From: Pontederia crassipes | Lineage: Eukaryota > Streptophyta > Magnoliopsida > Commelinales > Pontederiaceae | Length of the DNA: 64,000 bases | Assembly: GCA_030549335.1 (NCBI GenBank) | Contig: CM060189.1 | Location: 51,430,917-51,494,916, forward strand | Reading direction: 5' to 3' | Notes under the pieces: model-generated | The model's database searches: none | The model's input: the letters and a program-made list of their open reading frames with translations, nothing else | What the model was told of the DNA's origin: nothing | Program-made: the position numbers and the translations under genes | Shown here: piece by piece, positions 1 through 11,779 of the stretch | Layout: the number at the start of each line of letters is the position of its first letter | How positions within the stretch are numbered: the first letter of the stretch is position 1

Positions 1-259
1 AAGGATAATTGAAACGATAAATTTCTCTTTTCACAACACAATTCTACACTTGTGCTCAAAAAGTCTATATTTGCTGGCTTTGAAAATGTAAAATAATGGC
101 GAACATATGAACTTTCCCATGCTTCATATGGTTTTTTACCAGATATCCACTTCATTTGTCTTATTGATAGACCTTCCTCCACATCTTTGATATTTGTGAT
201 ATATTTGTTTTTTTTTTCTGATGATTTACTAACAGTGACTTTTTTATTGCATGGTACAG

Positions 260-3124
260 TGGCATTGTGGATACATGAGACAGAGCAGGAGTGAGGATAA
301 CTGCTATCAGTATAATGATGAAACTTATATGCTTGGATCAACAGAGGGCGATGGTTTCCAAGTTCCAACACAAGCTCAATCCATTGTTGAAGGTTCAGGA
401 ACAGTCCTCGTATCAGAGTACAAGCCAATTCCTGATATTGATTACCTGCAGGTATATATATTTTGTAAAGATTAAACATTCATCTTTTTCAAATGTCCAA
501 TATCATTGTTCTACTAAATGACTTTTTCAATTCTTCATCTATATATACAATCATCATTGCAAAATTAAGAGGCAAGCATGTGTTGGCCTTAGCAAGATTC
601 TTGCAATAGACTTCTTGTCTGGCTCCCTTTCAAAAAGAAAAAAACTTCTTGTTTGACCATCATGTTGCCAATGTCCAATGTACCTTCTCCTCAAAAAATG
701 TCCAATGTACCTTCAGGCTAGAGGCAGTTTTGTTTCATTTGCTGGATTTGTTTTATGCTGTGATAAGGAGGAACATGGATTTGTTCTGAGGTTAATGTGG
801 TTCACCATTACGATATATATGCTTGTAAATGTGAAGATCATTTCATTTAGGCGTTTTCTTCTCAAGTGAGATTGCCTTATTGAGGATAGTTTCTACTGGG
901 TATCAAGTAGCAACCTTTTGCTTCTCGTTCTCCAGGAGTTACTGGCAATTCAACAACAAGGGCCTAGAGCAATTGGATTCTTTGGCACACGTAACATGGG
1001 TTTTATGCATCAACAGCTGATTGAGATTCTGAGTTATGCTATGGTGATTACAGTAAGAATCCTCACTTTTTTCTGTCCATTTCTAAATTATGTTCTTATC
1101 CATGCTCTAATAATCATGTCTAAACTTCTTAAATACAAATGCTGCATACAGAAAAATCATATCTTTACTTCAGGAGCTTCTGGGACTAATGCGGCTGTCA
1201 TTAGAGGTGCTTTAAGAGCAGAGAAGCCGGAGTTGCTCACTGTCATTTTGCCACAGAGTTTGAAAAAGCAACCACCTGAGAGCCAGGAATTACTATCTAA
1301 AGTTAGTTCCATGGTTTAACATAATCATTTTGGCTTCTACAGTTTTCTTGTTGTGCATGGGATTAAAAATATTAATTGTTGAAACAATCACAGTGCTTAT
1401 CCGGGGGTTAAGGTTACTCCTTTAGAAATTGCAGAGTTTTTTTAGACCGAAATAACTTATTCAATTCTTGGCCCATGTTTCTCGACTTTCTTCTCTTCTT
1501 GGGCCTAGTCTATCATTGTACAATTTGTTAATCTTTATCTTGTTTCAGATACATCAGCATTGAATGGCTTAATTTTTTTCTCTATTCTTTCAGCTCTCAG
1601 GATTCTTACATTATAATTCTTCTACAGAGTTCCTCATATTTACACTTCATTTATATAATTTGTATTGCACTATAACAAACATCCTTAGGCCTTACACTTT
1701 GACTGGATTATAGATTAAGTTTTATCAGGGGAATTGTAAATTAAAATATCATGATTATTGTGTTGGCTTTTTTTGCCATATGATATCAGAATTACAAGTG
1801 ACCTGCTGGTTGCATCAACTTGCTTTTAGTGCTAGCCTATCTGTACCAGTTTTTTTGGTTGTTATTGTCCATTGGTTCACTTGTTTCTTTACACATGGAT
1901 CTACTGCTTTCTCTAGTTTATTAGAGTACATTCTTCCATCTTGCAGTGTCAATAAATTCTTGTACCTTGGAAGTTTCTTGGTTTAAGTCAAATTCACATA
2001 TGGCCTTCATTCTTTTGCAAATGATAAGAGAGATGCCCTTACTGAACATATTTGTCCTATAGGTTTGTACAACTGAAATACCTTGAGAAATGTTAACTTA
2101 AGTGCTTCGGCTAGTCTTGACTTATAACAATTTGTCATTGCAGGTTCAAAATCTCATCGAGAAACCAGAGAATGATCATCTACCATTATTAGAAGCTAGC
2201 AGGTTTTACTTGCACTGAATTACCACATCTTTTTATGCATCACTATATAATAGTACAAATTTTTTATTCAAACCTTGCAACTATAAGTTCTGAAGTTCCT
2301 ACTTTAAAAGATGTCATTTCTTTGGATTTATACCTATTAATCATGTTGATGATCTGTGAGTTATTTTATTAGCTTGCCAGACGTGTTGGTCACTTGAGAT
2401 AGTTCCAGGTGTTCATTTGTATTTAGCAAATCAGGTCATGTTTAAGTAGAAACAAGAATGCACACTGCAATATCGTAGCATTCATGGCAACTCCTTTTTT
2501 TTACTGAAATTGCAAATAATTGCAGCACTGCAATATCTTCTATATGTCTTGGAGTTAATTGTGAAATATGGGTGAACAAGTTGCACTATTCAATAGATTG
2601 TACGCAACCTAAATATCTGAACCAACCACACTAGGAAAAAGCACCAAGTCTGGTGCTCATGACAACAAAAACAACAATGATAAGTTGGTAATATGGTTAG
2701 TTGGGGTTGTTACATGGACCAGTTGGAGGAACAAAAAAGTGATAACTTTTTTTTTGAATGTCTAAAATCTGTGTTACCGAAAGGTTTGGTTACGGAATGA
2801 CGTCGTATAATCCATGTAGCCGACCCCACCTAGTGGGATAAGACTTTGTTGTTGTTGTCGTCTAAAATCTGTGTTACATGTCCATCCTGGTATCTTTTCT
2901 CATGTTTCTTGGTATCTTAACAAATTTTTGAACCAGTACGACAGCTTTATTGAATATGTTTGTTTTCATTCTGGTGATGAATACACAGATTGTGCAATAT
3001 GGACATTATATCAAAAGTTCAGCAAGTCATATGCTTTGCATTTCATGACAGCAAGTTGCTTATGGAAACCTGCCAGGAAGCGAAGAATCTTCGCAAAATT
3101 GTTACCCTCTTTTATTTGGACTGA
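260..3124 (+). CDS. DprA/SLOG-like conserved plant protein, 3' five exons
   Basis: Five exons join in one frame and encode 217 visible residues ending in FYLD and a TGA: 260-451, 936-1052, 1152-1301, 2144-2202 and 2989-3124. Introns have GT-AG ends and phases match; the fourth exon ends in AG, completed by the A that opens the fifth. The start and N-terminus lie left of the window. The block AIGFFGTRNMGF, followed about 30 residues later by TSGASGTNAAVIRGAL, resembles the Rossmann-type SLOG fold of bacterial DprA (VxGxR, then SGxARGID-AAHRGAL). The protein matches my memory of a single-copy plant family sometimes labelled DNA recombination-mediator protein A-like, probably plastid-directed, but no transit peptide is visible here. 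Function is unproven; nucleotide binding is inferred. No stop interrupts the exons, so the gene looks functional. The last intron holds a small LINE insertion. Confidence 0.85.
2778..2859 (+). mobile_element. 82-bp 5'-truncated RTE LINE 3' end in an intron
   Basis: This segment matches the last coding codons and tail of the LINE at 36334-39501 (compare 39413-39500), including the HVADPT-stop region and a TTG-repeat tail. It is flanked by an 18-bp direct repeat, gtctaaaatctgtgttac, at 2760-2777 and 2860-2877, so it is a severely truncated target-primed insertion. It has a short internal deletion relative to the long copy. It lies in the last intron of the DprA-like gene, in the same orientation. 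Confidence 0.9.
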
Positions 3125-4316
3125 TAATCCAACTAGGACTTTGGCAAGATTAACATCAGATTGCCAGAGGTTCTGCCTATTCTTTGTTTATAGGATAAGG
3201 CTATTGTAATCATTTTTTTTTTCATGTTCATCTTATGAAGAGGAATGAGAAATGGATCATGGTGCAATTATTTTTATTCTTATTAGAAACATTAGGAGAT
3301 GCAATTGAAGTTGTTAATATACCTGTTGTCACTACTATGGATTATTTCTGCAGAATGAATTCTTTTTCTCTTTCTCATGCATATTATGATAATTATTGTA
3401 AAAGGTTGCTGCCACTACATCTTAACTGTCTCCACACAAGAACTTCCTTTTTGGGAGTTAAATAGAGAAACTATGGACATTATGGAGAAAGGGTTATTTC
3501 CTAATAAATTCCTTGAAACTTTTAGAACTTGTTTATTGTTAACTTTTTTTCATTTATTCATTGACCAGACTACCCCCCTCGCGGCTACAGAATCTTTCAC
3601 AATCTTTTGGATTATTTCTTTTAACACCTTGAACTTATTATTTTTTTCACATCTAATCTTAAATTATAAATTATATATTGTATTTCTCGAATTTATTTAA
3701 ATTTGATATTTAAATTCTTCCGTTAAGTTTGAATGTAATTCTATTAATTTATTTTTTTAAATAATTAGAGAATATAATTTCTTCCCCTTATTTTTTTAAT
3801 ATGAAAAATATTAAAACATAAAAGAACTATTAACTTGGATAATTTGATTCGATTAATTAATCGTTCGGATAATTTGGTTATTGATGTAGTAAAAATTCAT
3901 CATTTTAATCGAAAATTAAAATCTAAAAAATATTATTATAAAATTCACAAAAATATGAAAATATATTAAAATAAAATTTAAATGTGTATTCAAAATAAAA
4001 GGTAAAATATTAAATTTTAACAAGGTAATTAGATAAAAATTATTAAATAATTAGGATACAAATGGAATTAAACAAAAATATATATAAATTCATATACTTG
4101 TAATAATTTTTTTTACAAAAACAAATACTACAAAAAAATTAATTATAGGTTAATTAGATTTTTAACAGAATTTTTGGTTAATTTTCCGTAATCGGTCGAT
4201 AGGATTCGGTTAATTATCTTGAATCGGATAATTCGGTTAGTCGGTGAAAAAAAATCGATGACTTAAACGGCGATTGAGGGGGAAATGGTTAACCGTGCTA
4301 AGCGAGACTTGGGTCG
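3125..4316. other. Gene 3' flank and AT-rich intergenic DNA
   Basis: No convincing coding region is seen. The first few hundred bases probably hold the 3' untranslated region of the preceding gene. From about 3650 the DNA becomes very AT-rich. TTCGGATAATTYGGTTA-like strings recur near 3850-3890 and 4190-4250, which suggests a decayed repeat whose family I do not recognise. Confidence 0.5.
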
Positions 4317-4338
4317 TCTCTCTCTCTCTCTCTCTCTC
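4317..4338 (+). repeat. (TC)11 microsatellite
   Basis: Uninterrupted TC dinucleotides lie in a GC-richer stretch (4260-4660) that stands out from AT-rich surroundings. Confidence 0.95.
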
Positions 4339-4437
4339 CTCACGGCCGGGCGATTCTCAAATCGGCACAATTAGAAGGCCCCGAAAGCTTCATCCGTTGG
4401 CGGTCAGAAGATCCATGGCCGCTAAGTGTGACTCTCT

Positions 4438-4438
<1 letters not shown>

Positions 4439-4471
<33 letters not shown>
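4439..4471 (+). repeat. 33-base poly-C tract
   Basis: An uninterrupted run of cytosines in the same GC-rich island as the TC microsatellite. The complementary strand is poly-G, able in principle to form G-quadruplexes. Proline-rich open frames across it are artefacts of the homopolymer. Confidence 0.95.
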
Positions 4472-4472
<1 letters not shown>

Positions 4473-5859
4473 TTTGTTCTCTCTCTTGTGGCGGACCCAT
4501 TTAATAGATGCGGATGGAATCTTCATCATCACGCTTCATCCTCTGGTAGCCGAAGGATCCGCGGACAGAATATTCATCTGCATTTCACAACAGCTCCATC
4601 CTCAAGCAATCTCCATGACTTGTGTCCTCCTTTTTCTCCTCCGGCGATTTCGATGAATGATATTTTTTTTTTCTTTCTTCTAAAGAAAATGTTCTTTGTT
4701 TATATTCTTTCCTCAAAAAAAAATTTAACATGATATAACCTTTACTTATAAACTTAATTTAATGGAGGTGTCCCCTAGTTTATTAGCCATTGAATATTAA
4801 AAATCAACGGTGAAAATCTGAACCGGTTGTTTTTATTAGAGTTTTAACAATAAATCTCTTTCTATCACCCGTTTAAGAAAAAAACCGACAAACTCCCGGA
4901 GTTGATCACGCCCTCCCACATTAATTGTAGCACACTCCCCAGGGCGCAGCAGCACAACTTGATCTTCACAGCAACGCCTATCGTAAGCACCCTCCCTCTC
5001 ACGCTCCAAATAATTATAGATAGAGACAAAAATTTTAATACTCTTGAATTTCAACATCTGGTGAATATTTATAATTACAGAAGAGGATTTTCATCAAACT
5101 TTTTTTCAGTGTGGAATGGCAGTTATGGCATCAAGCACTTCAAATGACAAGTAGATTTATAATTCCGTCAGGCACCATTTGATAAGTTTTCTTTTCTAAT
5201 ATTACGTTCCATGTTTTTATCACATGGCATTGTTTAATTAGTTGCCTTGTGATCTGCAGGTGGGTTCAATTGCATTAATTAAACGTTAACTCTTTTTATG
5301 ATGATGGTTCAGAGAATTATGCTGCTGTATAAATTATTCACGTCTCGGTATTTATGTTTCTTAGATGCGTGCGCTGAAGACGAAGAGGACAAGGGATAAT
5401 ATACTTTTGTTGATTTTTCTTCTTAAACCGGAGATAAAAGAGATTAATTGTTAGACCGCTGATAAAGAATAATATAACCAACCGGTTCAAACTCTCGTCA
5501 TTGATCTAAAATCTAATGGTTAATAAATTAGAATTTTAGATGACTAGATAGTGAAGAGAAACGAATGGTGATCGCATTCTTGCGGCATCAGCCATAATAT
5601 GACGCATCTTATTTCGTTTTTCTTTCCTTTAAATGTTAATAAGATAACTTTTACCTATAAACCTCTCTAAAACAACTTTTACCTATAAACTTTATAGATT
5701 GAGATTATGATACATTGATAAATAATTTCAATTATAGATTTTATATATTACACGAAGAAGAATGGACTGATTCTTTATGTGTTATTTACTTTTTCTTATG
5801 TCATATAAAATGTGTGCATGATGAAAATGATCATTTTTTTTCTTATTCTCTTGATAATC
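4472..5859. other. Intergenic DNA without recognisable genes
   Basis: Only short open frames occur on either strand. A phrase of the type acttttacctataaac appears at about 5646 and 5672, with a weaker version near 4740. No transposon ends or conserved protein motifs were recognised. Confidence 0.5.
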
Positions 5860-6225
5860 TATAACACCCCAAATTTTAGAAAAAAATTAACAACTTTTAT
5901 TATTATCTGACGTCGGACTTTCGGGTGATCGAAAGTATAACAGGCACATGATGTCGCGACGACTCAACAACTTAGTCGATGCACCATCGGACGATCGAAA
6001 TATTTTTGGACGTCCGGAAGTGCAACAGACAGAAGCCGAAGAAGATCAATTTCGATTTTCTCTCTCACCTCAATCACACAAGAGATTTGTAACTCCTCCC
6101 ACTCATGATTGAGGTGATTAATGACCGAAACCTCCACTTTTGTGCTCTTTAAAGCCACCCCTCTCTTTTCTTTCTTCTCTTGTTCCTCACCTCCATTATT
6201 GTTTTCGTGTGTTCTTTCTTCATCC
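5860..6225 (+). repeat. Gypsy 5' LTR, left part
   Basis: This is the first part of the gypsy LTR, ending in the CATCC that is duplicated at 27492-27496 around the inserted Copia. Confidence 0.65.
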
Positions 6226-7286
6226 TGTAGGATCAAAAGCACCAGGGGGTGAATTGGTGTACAAAAATCTTTTTGTAAAGTCACTTTCGGACAAATCAAT
6301 AAAACTGATCCCAAACAAATAAAGATAAGATGTAAGTAAAAGATAAAGAATAAATACAAGGAGACAATATGATGACGAGGTTCGGACTCAACTCTTTGGC
6401 TTACGTCCCCACTCCAACTTCTCAATCTCGAGACCATCGGAGATCCACTATCTTTTTCTTTTCTTATATGGAGAGAACAACCATCTTTACACAACAAGCA
6501 TTCTTCTCCGCTCAAGAGGCAAGGCACACCTCTTTTACAAAGAGTTCTCAATCTTACTAGATCAAAAAGAAAATGTTTCCCTCTAACTCTTTTCTTTTAC
6601 AAAATTTTTCTCACACTCAAAGCTAAGAAAAGAAAATGGAAGAAATTTACAATTTTGCGCTCAAGAACTTGAGAGGAGCTCTAGGATGTTCTTGCTTGCT
6701 TGGGTGATTTTTTTTAGGCTTTGACACTCCTTTTATAGACTCCTAGAGGTGAGAATTTATTCAAAAAGTCTTCCACAATTTTCTCCTCAAAATAATATAC
6801 ATTACTGTTCATTTGACTGTGAGGCCTGTCGACCATTGCGATGGGCCGATCGACTGGTCAATGTGATTGTTGTTGCATTTTCTAGATTTTGACGCTGCCT
6901 GATTGATCGGTCCTTCGACTGATAAATTGACTGATAATGTCTCGACGTCGTCCGGTACATCTCATCGTCGATCGGTATTGTCTCATCATTGACCAGTATA
7001 GTCTTGTGATTTCTGAGTTCATTGGCTGTGCTGACCGGTCGACCGGTGTAACGACCAAATCTTCGACCGACATTTTCTCATCTTTTCTTTCGCTTAATAT
7101 CAATCGACTGGTTGCCTTGGCCGGTCAACCGATCGTGTGAAAAAAAAATCTTTTGATTATAATTTGGCAATTTCTTTTGCGAATGAGGTTATATCAATTT
7201 TACACTTGCATTATCATCACGTGAGCATAGATTAGTAACTTTTATGTTCATTTTAATTTGTTATCATCAAAACATAGGATTCAACA
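6226..7286 (-). repeat. 3' LTR of the Sirevirus-like Copia
   Basis: This 1061-bp LTR matches 15881-16069 plus 26622-27491. It contains a cluster of GGTCGACC-type palindromes at 6830-7140. Its left end abuts TSD CATCC, and its right end is followed by the polypurine tract. Confidence 0.9.
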
Positions 7287-7310
7287 ATCTCCCCCTTTTT
7301 TATGATGGCA
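7287..7310 (-). other. Polypurine tract of the Sirevirus-like Copia
   Basis: On the minus strand a purine run AAAAAAGGGGGAGAT directly precedes the TGTTGAATCC start of the 3' LTR, as expected for a plus-strand primer in reverse transcription. Confidence 0.8.
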
Positions 7311-7699
7311 AATTAATTGGACGATAAGGAGAAAGAGAAAGAAAGAAAATGAAATGTAAGTTTAAATAGTAAGTAATGAGTAAGTTCCCCTACATTCATG
7401 CATATTTCACATTTTCTCCCCCTAAGTAGGTGACATTTATATTCTCATAATAATTTGGGACAATATGAACATGTGGCGAAAAATAGATATGAAATCAAAT
7501 GAGGCACTTCATCTTGAAGAAAAAGTCATCACATTACGTTCATAGTTAATAATACATCATGTGTTCATGCACTAACAAATGTGACTATAGTAATTACAAA
7601 ATGGTGCACAACACTAGTACAAATGTAAACGCATAACATCAAAAGACACAATATCATAACATAGTATCATATCATCATCCTAAACTTCTCCCCCTTTTG

Positions 7700-9090
7700 A
7701 CATCATCAAAGAGGGAGACAACTCAACTACTCCTCATCAGGACTATCATCCTCATGAGCTACGAGCAGAATAAATCCCTGCGATGCATAGTAGGCCTGTA
7801 GTGAGCCAACAAGGTATCGAGAGTCATGCTCCATTCGTCGAACACGACGATCCATCTGGGTCACGCGACGATCTATGACATCCACCTGTTGTGAAATGGT
7901 CATGAAATCATAGGAGTTATAGGAAGCCGAGGATGCCGAGGGAGGAGGAATACTAGTGCCAGTCTCCGGTGCGTCCTGAATGTCCATCGGTGCTAGCTCT
8001 CCATTTGTGGCATCATATCCATCGGAATCTATCGGTGCTGGATCACCAATCCTAAGATGCTTTCGGTGTAAGGTCGCTGAACCGATGAATCGGTGGGGCA
8101 GGGTCGGATATACTCCTCGTCCACGGGAATATCGACACTAAAATGAAGTAAAATCCTAGTGATCCAGGCTCCAAAATAGAGGGGGTGTCGACCACGAGTA
8201 CTAGCGAAAGCTTTTGGAAGGTAGAGTCCATGTGATAGTGAATGAAATGACCGAAATGGAGAAAAGAGGCATCTCGAATACAGAGACAATGAAGAAAAAA
8301 CAAATCAAAGTGGATAACCTCTGTATAGTGCCCGACTCGAGAGGTGATTATACGATTCAGAATGTGGTGAGCCATTTTTATAGATGGATGGAGATACCTA
8401 TAGGATGATTCGATGGTATAGTGGATATCTTGTCCACCAAACACCATATTAGTGGCATCTGTCATCAGTAGATAGTCGGAGGGCTAAACCTGAGTGACAA
8501 ATGAGTAGAGATCAGGTAAAGGGCACGAGACACCAAATATATGACATAGATGGTTAGGGTCAAAGCGAATGGGAACGCCAAGGACATAGGTGATGATGAT
8601 CTCTTGAGTGATCATCATGTTCACATAGAAATGATGAATAAGACGAGGATACACACGGTCTGTGAGAGAGAAGTGGTAGCCAACCGATGTTTTCGAACAT
8701 CTCTTGAACATCAGGAATGTTCAAAACATCCCAATCAACAATGTAAGCTCGCCGGACATCGCGAGAGGCGTACAAGGCATCAAAAGAAGTGGAGATGTCC
8801 CGGTTGACAAAATGATGACTATCAAAATCAGTAGGCTCAAAGGTGGCTGACGAGCACGTCCATGGGATCGTCCTCATCCACGGCCTCGTCCACGTTGGAC
8901 AAGCATGGGTTCCGGTTTCGGTTCAGCTTCAGGTTCAGGTGGGAGGATATGAACGGTACCACGTGATCCATAGAAATGACGACAGCGCTGAAAGACTAGC
9001 CGAGAATGTGAATACCCTTCGTCATCATCAGCCATGGATTCAACAATGGTGTCCGGAAGGGGTCTGGTGTTCGGAAGAGGCACCGGAAGG
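7700..9090 (-). pseudogene. Extra 3' ORF region of the Sirevirus-like Copia, decayed
   Basis: Minus-strand open pieces at 8874-9083, 8560-8877, 8052-8465 and 7727-7987 lie between RNase H and the polypurine tract. The phrases FYVNMMITQEIIITYVLGVP and RFDPNHLCHIFGV resemble the putative plant transposon protein domain found in the extra or envelope-like ORF of Sireviruses and Athila elements. The last piece (DRRVTQMDRRVRRMEHDSRY) is heptad-like and may form a short coiled coil. Frameshifts separate the pieces. No signal peptide or membrane segment was recognised, so an envelope role is not shown. Confidence 0.55.
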
Positions 9091-10027
9091 AAACTGACGC
9101 TTGGTGACAGAGACTAGACGATCGAGAGGGAGACGAAGATGGAAACGATGGCCAGAAAGAGAGCTGTGACGAAGAGAGGAGGGTGGCCGAAGAGAGAAGG
9201 GTGGCCGAAGATAAGAGAGATAGAGTGCGCGACGAAGAAGAAGGCGAAGAGGGCAGCGGCCGCTGCAGGGTTCACCAGCGAAGAGGAGTAGAGGGGTGGT
9301 CGATGGAAGAAGAAGAAGAGAGCAGCCGGCTGGTGTTCGATTGAAGAGAGGTCGACGGTGATGACAATGGCCGATCGATGAACGTCTGAAGAGAAGAGGG
9401 TAAGAGAGAGAGCGAGGACAACCGTCAGAGGTGGTGGTCTAAGCGGCTAGCGAAGAGAGAAGAGCGCAGCGGCGGTCATCGACAGACGGCGGGAGGTTTG
9501 GTCAGTTGGCCAGAGTTCGGGGTGAAGTCACGGGCAGTGGCTAGGGCAGCGGTCGAGCGGAGGAAAGGAAATGGGTCGATCGATCGAGCGGTCGATTTCT
9601 TATACTGCACGATTTTGGAATATATCGATCGACCGATCATGTACAACAGTTGACCAGATAGTTCATTTGCAATAGATAATCCATCAGTCGATGGATGTCA
9701 GTCGGTTGCAGTCATACACCGGTCGACCGGTGTATCATATCGGTCGACCGATCCTAGTCTGACAATTGCACTCATTTTCAAAATTCATAGCGGTCGACCG
9801 GTCCTCCCAGTCGGTAGATCGATCTTTCCTTTTTTTTTTTGCTCAAAATTTTAACTATTAAAATCATGTTCCAGAAATATATATCATACAAATGTAAGTG
9901 TTGTGCAACACTTTTAATGTTCAATTCATGTCCAAAGTGATATTGCATAGCCAAGTCACTTTTACTTAGAACTGATATGCAATCAAGATTTAATCATTCC
10001 TAATTCCCTTCTAAGCATGCAAAACCA
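9091..10027 (-). other. Non-coding spacer of the Sirevirus-like Copia
   Basis: From 9100 to 9550 the plus strand is purine-rich with many gaagagag strings. From 9560 to 9830 there are repeated cggtcgaccgg-type palindromes, including a 22-bp perfect one at 9714-9735. No conserved protein motif was seen. Confidence 0.5.
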
Positions 10028-11344
10028 TTATCCACTCAAGGTTTTTGTAAATATGTCTGCAAGTTGGACTTCAGTGGACACATGTTCAATGACAATGTCC
10101 TTAAGGGTCACATGTTCTCTAACGAAATGATATCGCAAGTCAATGTGTTTAGTTCTAGAGTATTGAATTAGATTTTTGGTCATTTTTATAGCACTTGTGT
10201 TATCGCACTTCATGGGTACATTGGAACAATTTACACCATAATCAAACAATTGTTGTTTTACTCATAGTGTTTGTGCGCAACAACTATCGACGACTATATA
10301 TTCGGCCTCGGCGGTAGAAAGTGTGATAGAGTTTTATTTCTTGCTAGCCCATGAAATGAGAGAGCTACCAAGAAAGCAACACATCTCAACTTATATCTGG
10401 CAACTTTACAACTTTACAACTTTACAATGTGCTTTTTCTATCAACTTTACACCTGGCAAAATCCGCATCAGTGTAGGGATGCCATTCAAATGGGAAATTT
10501 CTATCGTACCAAAGGCCTAATTCACATGTATGCTTTAAATAGCGTATTATCTTTTTTACAACGATTAAATGTGATTTTTTGGGAGCGGATTGGAACCTAG
10601 CACACAGGCACACACTAAACATTATATCTGGCCTAAATGTTGTCAAATAGAGCAAGCTACCAATCATACTTCTGTACCTTTTTTTATCAATGGACTTATC
10701 ATTTTCATCTTTATCCAATATTGTAGTAGTGCTCATAGGGGTTGTACTCGGCTTGCATTCGTTCATCCTGAATCTTTTAAGCAACTCCCTTGTATATTTT
10801 TCTTGATTGAGAAAAATATCCTCTTTGAATTGTTTCACTTGTAGGCCTAGAAAGAATATGAGCTATCTTACAAGACTTATTCAAATTCTTGTTGCATAAG
10901 AGTTTCAAACTCTTTGCATAAGCATTCATTAGTAGCATTGTAAATAATATCATCAACATAAATGTGGACTATTAGAATATCATTTTTAAAATATTTTAAA
11001 AATAATGTGGTGTCAACTTTCCCTTTTTGAAAACTATTTTCAATAAAGAATGAACTCAATATTTCATACCAAGCTCGAGGAGCTTGTTTCAATTCATAAA
11101 GAGCTTTTGAAGGTTTGAAAATATGATTAGGAAAATCTGGATTTTCAAAATCTTGAGGTTGTTCAATATAAACTTCCTCATTTATAAAACTATTCAAAAA
11201 GGCCGATTTAACATCCATTTGAAAAAGTTTAAAACATTTATAACATGCAAAAGCCAAAAGCATTCGAATTGCCTCAAGTCTAGCAACGGAAGCAAAAGTT
11301 TCATCAAAATCAATCCGTTCAATTTGTGAGTAACCCTTGGCCAC
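10028..11344 (-). pseudogene. Reverse transcriptase and RNase H of the Sirevirus-like Copia
   Basis: Minus-strand pieces give copia RT and RNase H. At 10877-11344: [30 protein letters not shown] and ALYELKQAPRAW, then HIYVDDI near the catalytic YVDD box. At 10422-10838: GSLLYLTTFRPDIMFSV. At 10028-10249: CDNTSAIKMTKN, SRTKHIDLRYHFVREH and QLADIFTK. Together they cover the usual order of an RNA-dependent DNA polymerase followed by RNase H. Frameshifts divide the reading frame at least three times, so no active enzyme can be made. Confidence 0.85.
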
Positions 11345-11779
11345 TATCTAGCTTTATTCTTCATAATGACACTATTTTCATCTAACTTGTTTCGAAAGAC
11401 CCATTTGGTTCCAATGATATGATGGTCCTTGGGTCTTTCCACAAGTTTCCACACTTAATTTTTTTCAAAATTATTTAGTTCCTCGTGCATTGCATTTATC
11501 CAATTTGGATATTCAAGTGCTTCATCTATATTGTTGGGCTCAAAATTTGCAAGGAAAGTCGAAAAGGCACATAGATTTTTTAAAAAATTTTCTAATTTTT
11601 ATACCTTCATTTATATTATCTATAACTTAATCAAGTGGGTGTGATGAGGCATGTCTCCAATTTCTTGGGATAATTTGATTCTCCTCTTTTTAAGGTTCTT
11701 CCATTTTTTCTACCTTTGGGGTGTAAACTTTTGCTTACTCTATGTCCACAACTTCAAGTTGTGTTTGTACTTCAACTAT

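Noticed and set aside
4274-4733. Proline-rich small proteins across the poly-C tract
   Set aside because: The poly-proline is produced by the C homopolymer in any frame; flanks show no conserved protein.
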